A stretch of DNA of 64,000 nucleotides, from NCBI GenBank assembly GCA_963789075.1, contig CAWBJQ010000003.1, positions 972,097 to 1,036,096 of the forward strand. The letters are read 5' to 3'. Shown here in pieces: positions 46,707 to 55,266 of this stretch. Origin of the DNA: DATATJ01 sp963789075. GTDB lineage: Bacteria > Acidobacteriota > Vicinamibacteria > Vicinamibacterales > CAVVIG01. Below the pieces are notes generated by a model. It was not told the DNA's origin and did not search any database. It saw only the letters and a list, made by a program, of their open reading frames with translations. Both the position numbers and the translations under genes were made by a program. Numbering within the stretch: position 1 is the stretch's first letter; every line of letters starts with the position of its first letter.

Positions 46707-47429
46707 TCATAGGCGCCCTCCCACAAAATGCGCCCAGAGGGTGATGACGATGAAGCCTCCAGCGACGAGGACGGCGAGTGTCTTGCCCACCAGCAACGGG
46801 CCCCGCGCGCGGCTTGGCCACGGAGCTCCGAGCGACTGCGCGCTGCTCACGACGCCGTGCCAGAGGTGGGAACCGACAACAATCATGCTCACCATGTAAA
46901 AGGCCACGGTCAGCGGACTGGCAAAATGCTCCATCTCGAGCCGATAGAGATCGCGGCCACCGGCCGGCCACGCGTACTCCGTGCCGTAGCGGAATATCTT
47001 GACGTGGATGATGATGAAGACGAGCAGCCACAGCCCCGAGAAAATCATGCTCGAGGACGCGACCGTTTTGCGACTCGGCGATCCCGCGAAGTTCTTCTGC
47101 GCATAGCGAACGGGTCGCGCCGCCTGGTTCCCGAGATACATCTTCACCGTCTTGTACACGTGGATCACAAAAATGAGCAGCAATCCGACTTCAATGATCG
47201 GAATGAGGGGGTTTCCTTCGAGCGCGTGCGCGTACTTGTTGAAGACCGACGGTCCGAAGAAGACCATCAGGTTGCCGGCGATGTGGATGAGGAGATAGAG
47301 GAAGGGCGTGACGCCGGTAATCCCGATCACGATTTTCGTGCCGACCGACGAACGGAACACGCCTAAGCGTGGCGCCATCAGCCGAGAGTGTGCTTGTTGC
47401 ATCGCGAGCAGTCGGTTAGAGAGCATCAA
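46707..47429 (-). CDS. sdhC: Succinate dehydrogenase cytochrome b subunit (b558 family)
   Basis: Membrane anchor with five helices and conserved heme-ligand histidines: FLYLLIHIAGNLMVFFGP, LIFVIHVYKTVKMYLG, LVFIIIHVKIFRYGTEYAW and MIVVGSHLWHGVVSSAQSLG. SSVGTKIVIGITGV is typical of the N-terminus in the Bacteroidetes/Acidobacteria group. No sdhA or sdhB is in the window, so the subunit is orphaned here. It may substitute in a host complex or serve another flavoprotein. It overlaps the upstream aldolase-like gene by four bases. Confidence 0.88.
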   Translation of the reverse strand: MMLSNRLLAMQQAHSRLMAPRLGVFRSSVGTKIVIGITGVTPFLYLLIHIAGNLMVFFGPSVFNKYAHALEGNPLIPIIEVGLLLIFVIHVYKTVKMYLGNQAARPVRYAQKNFAGSPSRKTVASSSMIFSGLWLLVFIIIHVKIFRYGTEYAWPAGGRDLYRLEMEHFASPLTVAFYMVSMIVVGSHLWHGVVSSAQSLGAPWPSRARGPLLVGKTLAVLVAGGFIVITLWAHFVGGRL

Positions 47430-48349
47430 GAGTATGGATGACGCTGCTCAAAGATGGCCGCCCACTCGCGGTAGCGTTGAGCTACACGAGCCGAAGCCTC
47501 ATGCCGCGTCATTGTGTGTGCCTCATATGCGGCCACGGCGTCCCAGAAAGTGGTGCGTCCCACCGCGAAGCCGATGAAACCCGGTACCGACGCGGCTGTT
47601 TCGAGCCAAGTCACGACCTTCTTCTCGTCGGCGCCCCGGCCCAACACGATGCAGCTGACGTCGTCTCGGCCGTCACGGCGCGCCGTTTCCACGACGCGCT
47701 CGCAGTCCTCGCGGCGATCGAGCCCCTCGATCTTCCAGACATCCGGCTCGACACCGGCTTCCTGCAACGTGCGGATGGTCTGGAGCATCAACTCGGGACG
47801 AATCTGGCGATCGTAGGTCGGCTTGTCCCCCGGGACGCAATCCATCTGCGCCTTCGTGGCTGGCACCAGCAGCTCGAACATGAACCGTTGATCCGCGGCC
47901 CGACAGTAGTCGGACAGCTGCTTGAGCCGCGCGGTCTGGCGCCGGTTGAGAGCCGCGTCGTTCTCCGGGTTGTAGCGAACCAGCACCTTGGCGAAGGTCG
48001 GACGCGAAGGCCTCGATGTGTTCGGCGAACGCCGTGCCGTACTCGAACTCGAACTCGTCAACGCCGCTCTTCTCGGTCGATAACGCGGTCACGTATCCGT
48101 GCTCGATCGCATCGCGGAGGACAGCCAGTGCCGAATTCCTCGTCGACCAGGATTCCTGCGCGACGTTTCGGCACGCCGTGAGCCGAGCGCCTGCCGGAAT
48201 CCGTCGTAGATCACCTGCTTGCTGTCGGCGACGATGTCGTGTTCGTCCGCCGTCAGCGGTGGAGTGAAATGGAACATGCCGGTGATGTAGGACTGACGAT
48301 GATCGAACGGCAGGAGGTACAGCGGCCGGTTGTAGCCGAGGCTGCTCAT
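47426..48349 (-). CDS. DUF2090 (IolC C-terminal/deoxy-keto-gluconate-type) protein, indels
   Basis: TIM-barrel-like protein of about 305 residues, related to the C-terminal domain of bifunctional IolC and thus possibly an aldolase for a keto-sugar acid phosphate. MSSLGYNRPLYLLPFDHRQS, then AVLRDAIEHGYVTALSTEKS, KVLVRYNPENDAALNRRQTA, WKIEGLDRREDCERVVETA, VSCIVLGRGADEKKVVTWLE and SVPGFIGFAVGRTTFWDAV. Frame changes occur near 48190, 48150 and 48005. Box F lies about 200 bases upstream. The reaction is inferred from family. Confidence 0.8.
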
Positions 48350-48700
48350 CGTGTTGCTCTCGGAGTCGGGGGCACCGGATGCGCGTCGAAATGCAGGATC
48401 GGCAACAGATACCTGCCTCCTGACTGAAATACTGGCGATCCTCGCGCCGCCCGTCTTGGGCCTTCGCCAATGTCGTGGCGGTCGTCAATGAACTCGATCG
48501 CCAGGTAGCTCGGCGTTGCCCGTGGTCCCGTGACACCTGAGCCATCTTTACCTGCGTTGCGGCTCGCGAACAATGGTCCGTCTGTTGCTGACAATGGGAT
48601 GGTTATCACGTGAAGTTGCGCCTGACCCGCAAAAAAACATCCGGCGGATGCGCTGAGCCTTCCTCCGAGCTCTTCAGCGGTATACTTGAAAGACTTCGGG
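48350..48700. other. Divergent intergenic region with promoter box F
   Basis: 351 bases between the DUF2090 gene and the PAS-LuxR regulator. The minus-strand leader (48350-48545) contains an open frame with peptide-like sequence (PRATPSYLAIEFIDDRHDIG) that could be a small protein, but it lacks a clear start. Nothing recognisable is seen immediately upstream of the plus-strand regulator. Confidence 0.4.
48545..48587 (-). promoter_or_regulatory. Island promoter box F, toward DUF2090/sdhC
   Basis: On the minus strand CAACAGACGGACCATTGTTC with TTGTTC as -35, 17 bases, then TAAAGA (48550-48545) as -10. The upstream stretch TGATAACCATCCCATTG is nearly the same as before box E. It reads toward the DUF2090 and sdhC genes. 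Confidence 0.55.
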
Positions 48701-49363
48701 ATGGCCACGATGCTTGACCGCGATCTCTTCGACCTCCTCGAGCACACCGCTGATGCGGCATTCGCGGTCACCGACGGCGGCGAGATTCGCTCCTGGAATG
48801 CCAGTGCCGAGGCACTCTTCGGGTTTGAACGCGACGAGGCGGTCGGCAAGACCTGCTTTGAGTTATTCCAAGGCTGTGGCGTGCTGGGCACGCTCGTCTG
48901 CACGGAGAATTGTCATGTGCGCGATTGCGCGGCGCATCACACGGCAATCCCCGACTTTGATCTCGAGGTCAACACCCGCTCCGGCCGGCGAATCTGGGTA
49001 AACATGTCGACCCTGGTTCACGAGGATCCGAAGAGCGGACGGCGCCGAATCGTGCATTTGGCGCGCAGTATCGAAGGCCGAAAGCACAAGGAGGCGCTCG
49101 TCCAGCGTATGCTCCTGGTGTCGAAGGAACTGGTGGAGATCGCGGACGATTCGCTGCGGCCTGCCCCGGTGAACCCGCTGTCGGAGCAGGAGCATCAGGT
49201 GCTCAGCCACTTCGCCGACGGGAAGAGCCCCGTCGACATCGCGCGTGAGCTCGAGATTAGTGCCCAGACGCTCCGGAATCACCTCCATCACATCAATCAG
49301 AAGCTTGGGACGCACAATCGCCTCGAAGCCGTGACGCACGCGATCCGCCGAAAACTGATTTAG
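48701..49363 (+). CDS. PAS domain-LuxR transcription regulator with a cysteine cluster
   Basis: About 220 residues. The N-terminal PAS domain starts LLEHTADAAFAVTDGGEIRS. Its middle holds five close cysteines: CFELFQGCGVLGTLVCTENC followed by HVRDC, a possible metal or iron-sulfur site. The PAS ends VHLARSIEGRKHKE. The C-terminal LuxR helix-turn-helix is LSEQEHQVLSHFADGKSPVD...TLRNHLHHINQKLG. There is no receiver domain, so it probably senses a cofactor or gas directly. It is a good candidate for controlling the island promoter boxes, purely by position. An upstream TTG (48686) is an alternative start. Confidence 0.88.
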   Translation: MATMLDRDLFDLLEHTADAAFAVTDGGEIRSWNASAEALFGFERDEAVGKTCFELFQGCGVLGTLVCTENCHVRDCAAHHTAIPDFDLEVNTRSGRRIWVNMSTLVHEDPKSGRRRIVHLARSIEGRKHKEALVQRMLLVSKELVEIADDSLRPAPVNPLSEQEHQVLSHFADGKSPVDIARELEISAQTLRNHLHHINQKLGTHNRLEAVTHAIRRKLI

Positions 49364-49453
49364 GCGAGGTCGACCGTCCATCTGCTGCGCGTGCGTGCTC
49401 TCGGGCGAGCTCGATTGTTCACGGCTGGGAGGCCCATTGGGAGCGACGTGGCC

Positions 49454-50056
49454 ATGCAGCGACGAGCGCACGACATGATACCGCTCGTCGTCTTCACGAT
49501 CGGGCACTCCACGCGCGCGATAGGAGAGTTTACTCGGCTGCTCAAGGCACATGGCGTTCGACGCGTCATCGACGTTCGGACGATCCCGCGGTCGCGACAC
49601 AATCCGCAGTTCAACCGCGATCAACTATCTCCGGCTCTGCACAGCGCCCGTATTCACTACCGACATCTGCCAGGCCTTGGCGGTCTACGGCATGCGCGAC
49701 GCGATTCGCCCAACACCGGATGGCGGAATATGAGCTTCCGCGGCTATGCCGACTACATGCAGACCTCGGCGTTCCAAGAGAGTCTGGCCCGCTGTATTGA
49801 TCTGGCGAAGCGTGAGCGCGTGGTGCTGATGTGCGCCGAGGCCGTGCCATGGCGCTGTCATCGATCACTGATTGCGGACGCGCTACTGGTCAGAGGCGTT
49901 GATGTGCGCGAGATCACCAGCCGCATTCGCACTCGGCCTCATGCGTTGACACCGTGGGCGCGGGTGAAGGGCACGCGAATCACGTATCCTTCGGAGCGAA
50001 CTGCGAGCGATCCGATCAGCCACGAAGTCGCAAGCCGCACGTGCGAGCGATCGTAG
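49454..50056 (+). CDS. DUF488 family protein (second copy)
   Basis: Opening PLVVFTIGHSTRAIGEFTRL and closing VVLMCAEAVPWRCHRSLIAD are the two hallmark DUF488 blocks; CAEAVPWRCHR contains the conserved Cys/His pair. It belongs to a different branch from the YeaO-like copy at 43.1 kb. The start is taken as ATG 49454 (GGGAG upstream); ATG 49481 or GTG 49391 are alternatives. The C-terminal 40 residues are low-complexity and may be extended by chance. Function unknown. Confidence 0.85.
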   Translation: MQRRAHDMIPLVVFTIGHSTRAIGEFTRLLKAHGVRRVIDVRTIPRSRHNPQFNRDQLSPALHSARIHYRHLPGLGGLRHARRDSPNTGWRNMSFRGYADYMQTSAFQESLARCIDLAKRERVVLMCAEAVPWRCHRSLIADALLVRGVDVREITSRIRTRPHALTPWARVKGTRITYPSERTASDPISHEVASRTCERS

Positions 50057-50395
50057 AGTGAAAAGGAAACTCTAGCTCGACCGTAGCGAGGGAAAGCGGG
50101 AGCACTGGTCGGCGTCCAACGAGTGGCCCAATGTCGAGAGACGAGGCCCGAAGCGTCCAAAAACAGGCGATCGACGTGCATGCCCGGCGTGCGGGGACAT
50201 GATGCGTTTCTACGAGAAGTACGTTGTTACGCGAGGCGCCGTGTCCTCGACGCTCCCTGCGTGGGTCTGTCGCTGTGGACATGAGGAGCGCGCCAGAAGG
50301 CGAGACGCTGCCGACTGAAGGGGTGGAATATCTGCGCACGAGCCGAGCGGGTCTTGTCCGCCGCAACTCGCCTGAAACGGAACTAGCGCCAAACG
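50057..50395. other. 339 bases without a recognisable gene
   Basis: Between the convergent DUF488 gene and the hybrid kinase. Several short frames exist but none has a ribosome-binding site and a plausible product. No clear terminator hairpin with a T-run was seen. Confidence 0.4.
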
Positions 50396-52758
50396 TCACG
50401 AGGCGTCGCCGCGATGAACGAGGGACGCGAGCGTTGTCGCCAGCAGCGTCGGCTCGATCGGTTTGGACAAATACGTTTGAAACCCAGCATCGAGGGCCCG
50501 TTCCCTGCTGTCTCCGTCGACGTAGGCGCTGAGCGCGGCGGCCGGTAGTCGGTCGGCATCCACGGTCGTTCGGATCCGGCGGATCAGCGCATATCCATTC
50601 TCATTCGGCATGGCGACATCGCTCAGGAGAACATCTGGAAGATTGTGAGCGATCGAATCGAGTGCGTCCTGAGCCGATGCAACCACCGTTGGCTGCGCTC
50701 CGAATTGTTCCAGAATCGCTCCCAGAGTGACGCGAGCGTCTGCTTCATCGTCGACGACGAGCACTCGCACGCCTGAAAGGAGGGATCCATCGAGCAGTGG
50801 TGAATGACGTGCTGAGGAAGTCAGCGTGACGTCCGCCAGCAACGGCAATGTCAATGCAAATGTCGAGCCCTGGCCCGCGCCGGGCTTGCGGCAGCGACCT
50901 GTCCGCCGTGCTGCTCGACGAGGTGCTTGACGATCGCAAGCCCCAACCCCAGACCACCATGGGTGCGAGTGGTGGAACTGTCACCCTGCTGGAAGCGATC
51001 GAAAATCCGCGGCAGTAGATCGGGTGCGATTCCTATTCCGCTGTCCCGCACCACAACATGGGCGCTGTCGTCGACGCGGTCGACGCGTACGTCAACCGAA
51101 CCGTGTTCCGGGGTGAATTTCAATGCGTTCGTCAGCAGATTCGAAACAACCTGCTGAAGGCGCTGCGGGTCGGCTTCCATGAAGAGGGAGGGTTCGATAG
51201 TAGCCGTCACAGCGACTTTCTTCGCATTGGCGGCGGGACGAGCCGCCTCCACCGCCGCCTCAACAATCGTGGCGAGATCGATCCGCCGCTTCTCGATTCT
51301 CAATTTGCCGGTGATGATTCGGGACACGTCGAGCAGATCCTCAATCAACTTCGCCTGCAGTCGGACGTTGCGCTCGAGAATGTCGAATCCGCGGGCGGCG
51401 GCATTCGCGCTCACCTGGCCACATCCCAACATCTGCGTCCAACCGAGCATCACGTTCAACGGTGACCGCAGTTCGTGTGAGAGTGTCGCCAGGAATTGGT
51501 CTTTCGCCGCATTCGCCTCTTGCGCTTGCACCCGCCCCGCCTCCGCCCGCGCGAGGTTCACCCGGTCTTCTTCCGCGTGTACGCGCTCGAAGTAGGCCCG
51601 CAACATTCCGGCGAGCGACTGAATCAGGCTACGTTCTTCGGCGAGAAATGGACCTTCGGCCGCGTTGGGGCGCGCCTCGCGATACACGATTTCAATCGTG
51701 CCCGTCCGACCGTCCGAGGTCGTGAAGTCAGCACGTTGCACCCAGGGCGTCAGTTCAAATCCGTCGGTGCGGACGTCGATGTCTCCCGTGGCAATTCGCG
51801 CGTCTGTGATGTCCGGGTACTGCCACGCGGGCGGGAGTAACGTCACGATGCGGGCAAGCAACTCGCGCGGGGTTCCTGGCTCGTTCAGTAGGCGACTGGT
51901 CGCGTGCAGCGCGGTCAATTCCTTCACCCGCTCGCCCAGATCATGGACGAGCCGCTGCTGCACCTGCTGCGCGCGGTTGCGCTCAGTCACGTCACGAACG
52001 ATTCCGACGATCGATCGTTGTCCCTGCGCATCCAGCAGACTGACACGGATCTCAACCGGAAACTCGGTTCCGTCCGCGCGCTTGCCCGCCAGTTCGCCGG
52101 CGATCGTCCTCGTCGTCGGCGCCTTTCCGTAGGTCTCTCGCTTTGCGCGGTGAGTAGCCCGGAAGCGCTCGGGGATGATTGTTTCGACATCGCGGCCGAG
52201 CAAGGCGTCGCGCGTGTATCCAAATATGCGTTCCGCCTCGTCGTTCATCCTGAGGACACGGCCATCGGTGTCGATCACGAGAATGGCGTCGGGCGCCGCG
52301 TCGATCAGATTGCGGAAGTTCCTCTCGCTCTGATTCCGACGCTCGATCTCGCCGCGAAGGGTGTCGTTGGCGGTTGCCAGCTCGGCGGTGCGTTCCCGGA
52401 CTCTCTTTTCAAGCTCGATGCGCTCGGTTGCGAGTTCGGCGACCGCGCGGCGGCGCGAGTCGTTCAGCGAGCTAATCAATACCGCGATCGCCACGAACGC
52501 GGACAATTGAACGACTCGCGATGAATCAAAGGTGAGCGTGTGGAGGGGCGGAATCAGGAAATAGTCCGCCGCCAAGGTTCCGAGCACCGTGGAGAGAATC
52601 CCCGGGCCGAGGCCGCTGATCCACGAACTCAGCATGACGGCCCCGAGGAAAAAGGAGTACGTAGCGGCGATACCCCAAGTTCCGCGGCCGAGGAGCGCCA
52701 GAGCCAACGCCAACGACGTCAGCAAAATCCCGATCGTGTACCGCCGCAGGTGTGACAC
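50396..52758 (-). CDS. Hybrid sensor histidine kinase with receiver domain, one indel
   Basis: About 787 residues. Four N-terminal membrane helices in a KdpD-like DUF4118 arrangement (TYSFFLGAVMLSSWISGLGP, FLIPPLHTLTFDSSRVVQL) are followed by a coiled coil and a PAS domain (NLIDAAPDAILVIDTDGRVL). A GAF-like region leads to HisKA with the phosphoacceptor His in FLATLSHELRSPLNVMLGW. The HATPase has NLLTNALKFTPEHGSVDVRV and GGLGLGLAIVKHLVEQHGG. One indel near 50875 separates it from GSTFALTLPLL and the receiver (VLVVDDEADARVTLGAILEQ, phosphosite in LLSDVAMPNENGY). The output is unknown; it stands upstream of DUF1858 and Crp genes in reverse order. Confidence 0.9.
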
Positions 52759-52770
52759 GGCCGCGTGATC

Positions 52771-53016
52771 TTACTGATGATCGTCAGATTTCGCCAATGT
52801 GTCCGGACCCGGGCCTTCCATCGTCGTGGCGTTCAGTTCCGCAAGCAGATCCGCCAGCGGGACCCGGTAGATTTCGCACGCCTCCGCCAAGGTTTCAAAC
52901 GGGGCAATCGCGCATCCGACGCAGTGCATGCGGTGACTCACCAGGATGCGCGCCGCCAGGGGGCGCTTCAGGAGGACCTCTGCGACAGTGGTGCTCGCGG
53001 TCAGGTGCTCGTTCAT
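52771..53016 (-). CDS. DUF1858 domain protein
   Basis: 81 residues. ARILVSHRMHCVGCAIAPFE followed by TLAEACEIYRV is the DUF1858 core, with the CVGC cysteine pair. These small proteins are often found with hybrid-cluster proteins and nitric-oxide or anaerobic regulators and may bind iron-sulfur or sense redox. Its neighbours, a Crp/Fnr regulator and a hybrid kinase, fit that theme. The ATG at 53016 is convincing. Confidence 0.88.
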   Translation of the reverse strand: MNEHLTASTTVAEVLLKRPLAARILVSHRMHCVGCAIAPFETLAEACEIYRVPLADLLAELNATTMEGPGPDTLAKSDDHQ

Positions 53017-53082
53017 CGTCGTCTCTCAGGATTGATCGCCAATCCCGATCGGTCGTTGCGCGAGCGCAAGGAGTCGACGGCG

Positions 53083-53797
53083 CTATTGCTCGGCAATGTC
53101 TTCGGCAATTGCGACCAAGGCGTGCGGTTTGGTGAGGACGATGTGCTGACGACCGCTCTTGAGGATGCCGCGCTCTTCCCAGGCGCTGAGAAGCCGGCTG
53201 ACCGTGAACACGGTTGTGCCGGTCATCTCGGCGATGTCCTGCCGTGAGATCGGAAAGTCAATTTCGACACCCGTGTCTACGCGACGTCCAGCTTCGTGCA
53301 CGAGACGCAGCAAGGCCCGAGCGACGCGGCGTTCGACACGCTCGGTCATCGCTTGCCGATACCGTCGCTGAAGATCATGCAGTCGGCCTGCGACAAAGCG
53401 GAGCGCGTTCAGCGCGATCTGGTTCTGCGTTTCGAGCAGTTGACGCATCGTCGCCGAGTTCCACGCGAGGGCTGACGCCGTCTTCCACCGCCTCCGCGCT
53501 GATCGGATAGGTCGGCTCGCCGAACGCACCGACGCCCCCAAAGGCGTCGCCGGGGCCAATCAGCCGCAGGACGACTTGCTGGCCGTCGGCCGTCAACTGC
53601 GTGAGCTTGACGCGGCCCGCCATCAGCACGAGGAATTCGTCAGCTTGGTCCCCCTCGTTGAAGAAGAACTCCCCCGCGTTGGCCTCTTTCGGATACGACA
53701 AGCTGACAATCTGGGCGAGCATGTCCTGCGAGAGCCCCTCGAACAACGGGACATGCAACAGTCGACGGGCGGTCTCGGTCACATCCTGAACGGGCAT
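53083..53797 (-). CDS. Crp/Fnr family transcription regulator, one indel
   Basis: About 237 residues. The cyclic-nucleotide-binding-type beta-barrel reads FEGLSQDMLAQIVSLSYPKE, FFFNEGDQADEFLVLMAGRV and VVLRLIGPGDAFGGVGAFGE. After an indel near 53480 come the dimer helix (MRQLLETQNQIALNALRFVA) and the DNA-binding winged helix (ISRQDIAEMTGTTVFTVSRL). No N-terminal FNR cysteine cluster is present, so it is not a classical oxygen-sensing FNR; it may bind heme or a nucleotide. The recognition helix (TTVFTVSR) resembles Dnr/NnrR-type regulators. Confidence 0.88.
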
Positions 53798-53922
53798 CTC
53801 GGATCTTCATCGTGTCACACTTCGTTATTGTTCGGATCAGGTGGGGCGTTGTCTCTGAACGCCAATTTCGGCCCGGCGGGAAGGTAGGGATAATCGTTTG
53901 TTAGAGGCGCCCGACGGCCGTC

Positions 53923-54183
53923 CTATCTCTTGTCAACGCCAAGAGTCCAGGGTGGAGGATCGCTGGCAGGGAATGATTCGTTAGACGCTTCGTCGACGAC
54001 ATCGGATGAGGGATTCGCGTCGCCGTCGACGCGAACGACTACGTTTGCGTCGAGTCGATCAGTCCGCTGCGACGCCGAATCACGCGTCGAAACGATCCCC
54101 TCATGTCCATCCATGAACGGCGTTCCCTTTGGCAGAGTTCGGGCGGTCATCGCCGTCGCCGGTACACTGTCTTGTTGTCGCAT
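53923..54183 (-). CDS. Small conserved protein with an ESFPASDPP motif
   Basis: The C-terminus DVVDEASNESFPASDPPPWT matches a widespread tiny-protein motif (EAS.ESFPASDPP.W) of unknown function in Proteobacteria and Acidobacteria. The upstream part is weakly conserved; ATG 54112 (MDGHEGIV) could be the true start. It overlaps the next upstream gene by 37 bases in the longer form, which argues for the shorter one. Confidence 0.6.
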   Translation of the reverse strand: MRQQDSVPATAMTARTLPKGTPFMDGHEGIVSTRDSASQRTDRLDANVVVRVDGDANPSSDVVDEASNESFPASDPPPWTLGVDKR

Positions 54184-54410
54184 GCCAGAAAACCAGCGTC
54201 CAGCAGCACAGCCAGGAGCTCGCCCGCACGTCGGGGGCTGAATCCCCAGAGGCGCGCCGCCTGCGCCGATGTCAACACAAGCCCGGGCATTTCAATGTAC
54301 TCACTGCGAATCCGCGCGAGGTCGCCCGACCCCGACGCGTCCAACCGCTTCGAGTGATCGGTCGCCGACACAGGGCTCGCGTTCACCGGCGGCGCCATCG
54401 TCGCGCTCAT
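54147..54410 (-). CDS. Small winged-helix-like protein
   Basis: 87 residues. GLVLTSAQAARLWGFSPRRA followed by GELLAVLLDAGFLACDNKTV and YRRRR reads as a helix-turn-helix plus wing (SAQAARLW..SPRRAGELLAVLLDAGFL), a pattern of short MarR-like or plasmid-type DNA-binding proteins. The basic tail supports nucleic-acid binding. It sits between the truncated hemoglobin and the ESFPASDPP gene in one minus-strand run, so it may act with the Crp regulator downstream. Confidence 0.68.
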   Translation of the reverse strand: MSATMAPPVNASPVSATDHSKRLDASGSGDLARIRSEYIEMPGLVLTSAQAARLWGFSPRRAGELLAVLLDAGFLACDNKTVYRRRR

Positions 54411-54429
54411 CTGATGCCCTCCTTCATGG

Positions 54430-54939
54430 TCATTCGATTGCCTCTGATCGATTGTGGTCCGCGACGGCCATCAGCTCTTTGTGATCCCGCAAAGACGAGG
54501 CGTCAGTCGAGATCCTCGAACCGATATTGTGCTCCATGGTGGCGGCGATTCGTGCAGCACTGTTCTTGGCGTGTTCTGCCATCGGCCCTGAGAAGAGGTC
54601 GTCGACGGTCGACTGAAACAGCGCGATCCAACGATCGAATGCGGCAGTCGTTAATGGGATGCGCCGGTCGAGCGCTCGATGCACAAGTAGCGGCGTGCCC
54701 TTGAACGTCGCCCTGGCAAAGAGCACAGACTCCCAGAAGTCGTACATCCGCGGCAAATGTGTCGCCCAGTCCACGTGCACGATGTCGTCGAAAATGGGTC
54801 CGAGGATGTCGTCGTCCCGCACCCGATCGTAGAAGAGGTTCACGAGGCACGCCACGTCGCGGGGATCGGTGATATCGAGTCGAGGTTGATTCACGTCACG
54901 CTCCACCCCAATCGTTGGCCATGCGGGCACGTCTGTCAT
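54430..54939 (-). CDS. Group III truncated hemoglobin
   Basis: Heme protein of the trHbIII (Ctb-like) class, linked in other bacteria to nitric oxide or microaerobic respiration. LVNLFYDRVRDDDILGPIFD is the N-terminal helix pair; WATHLPRMYDFWESVLFARA and FKGTPLLVHRALDRRIPLTT carry the proximal histidine; FDRWIALFQSTVDDLFSGPM is the closing helix. ATG 54939 (MTDVPAWP) was chosen; conserved sequence begins about 25 residues later. The neighbours are redox regulators. Confidence 0.9.
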   Translation of the reverse strand: MTDVPAWPTIGVERDVNQPRLDITDPRDVACLVNLFYDRVRDDDILGPIFDDIVHVDWATHLPRMYDFWESVLFARATFKGTPLLVHRALDRRIPLTTAAFDRWIALFQSTVDDLFSGPMAEHAKNSAARIAATMEHNIGSRISTDASSLRDHKELMAVADHNRSEAIE

Positions 54940-55071
54940 TGCGCTCGCGCAAGGAAACCACCTCGACTGGAGCCCTCCCATCGCTGATTGCTCGCGCGCA
55001 ATGACGTCCTGCTTGTGGAGGTGGATGATTGAGGGGGTCGAGGCTGCGCGCGATGCGCGATGGGGGCCACG

Positions 55072-55266
55072 ATGACTCGAGCATTCAGGCTGCGAGCGAT
55101 CATGAAACAGGGGACGGCCGCGAGCCTTCCTGAAACGTGGACACACTACCCGTCCGCCGAGGCGGCGCGTGGCGGCGCGAAGTTGATGTACCACAACGAT
55201 CGCGTCCTGCGCGTCATGATGGTGACCGACAGCGAGGGATCGTTTGTCGAATGGATCGAACGATGA
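55072..55266 (+). CDS. Small protein coupled to nuoF
   Basis: 64 residues: FRLRAIMKQGTAASLPETWT, HYPSAEAARGGAKLMYHNDR, VLRVMMVTDSEGSFVEWIER. Compact, with a hint of a short beta-hairpin; no named domain recognised. Its TGA overlaps the nuoF ATG, so it is translated with nuoF and may be an accessory of that enzyme. Confidence 0.65.
   Translation: MTRAFRLRAIMKQGTAASLPETWTHYPSAEAARGGAKLMYHNDRVLRVMMVTDSEGSFVEWIER

Noticed and set aside
53820..53910. A possible eighth island box on the minus strand upstream of crp (ACAAACGATTATCC)
   Set aside because: Only ACAAACG matches; the -35 TTG and a spaced -10 are missing.
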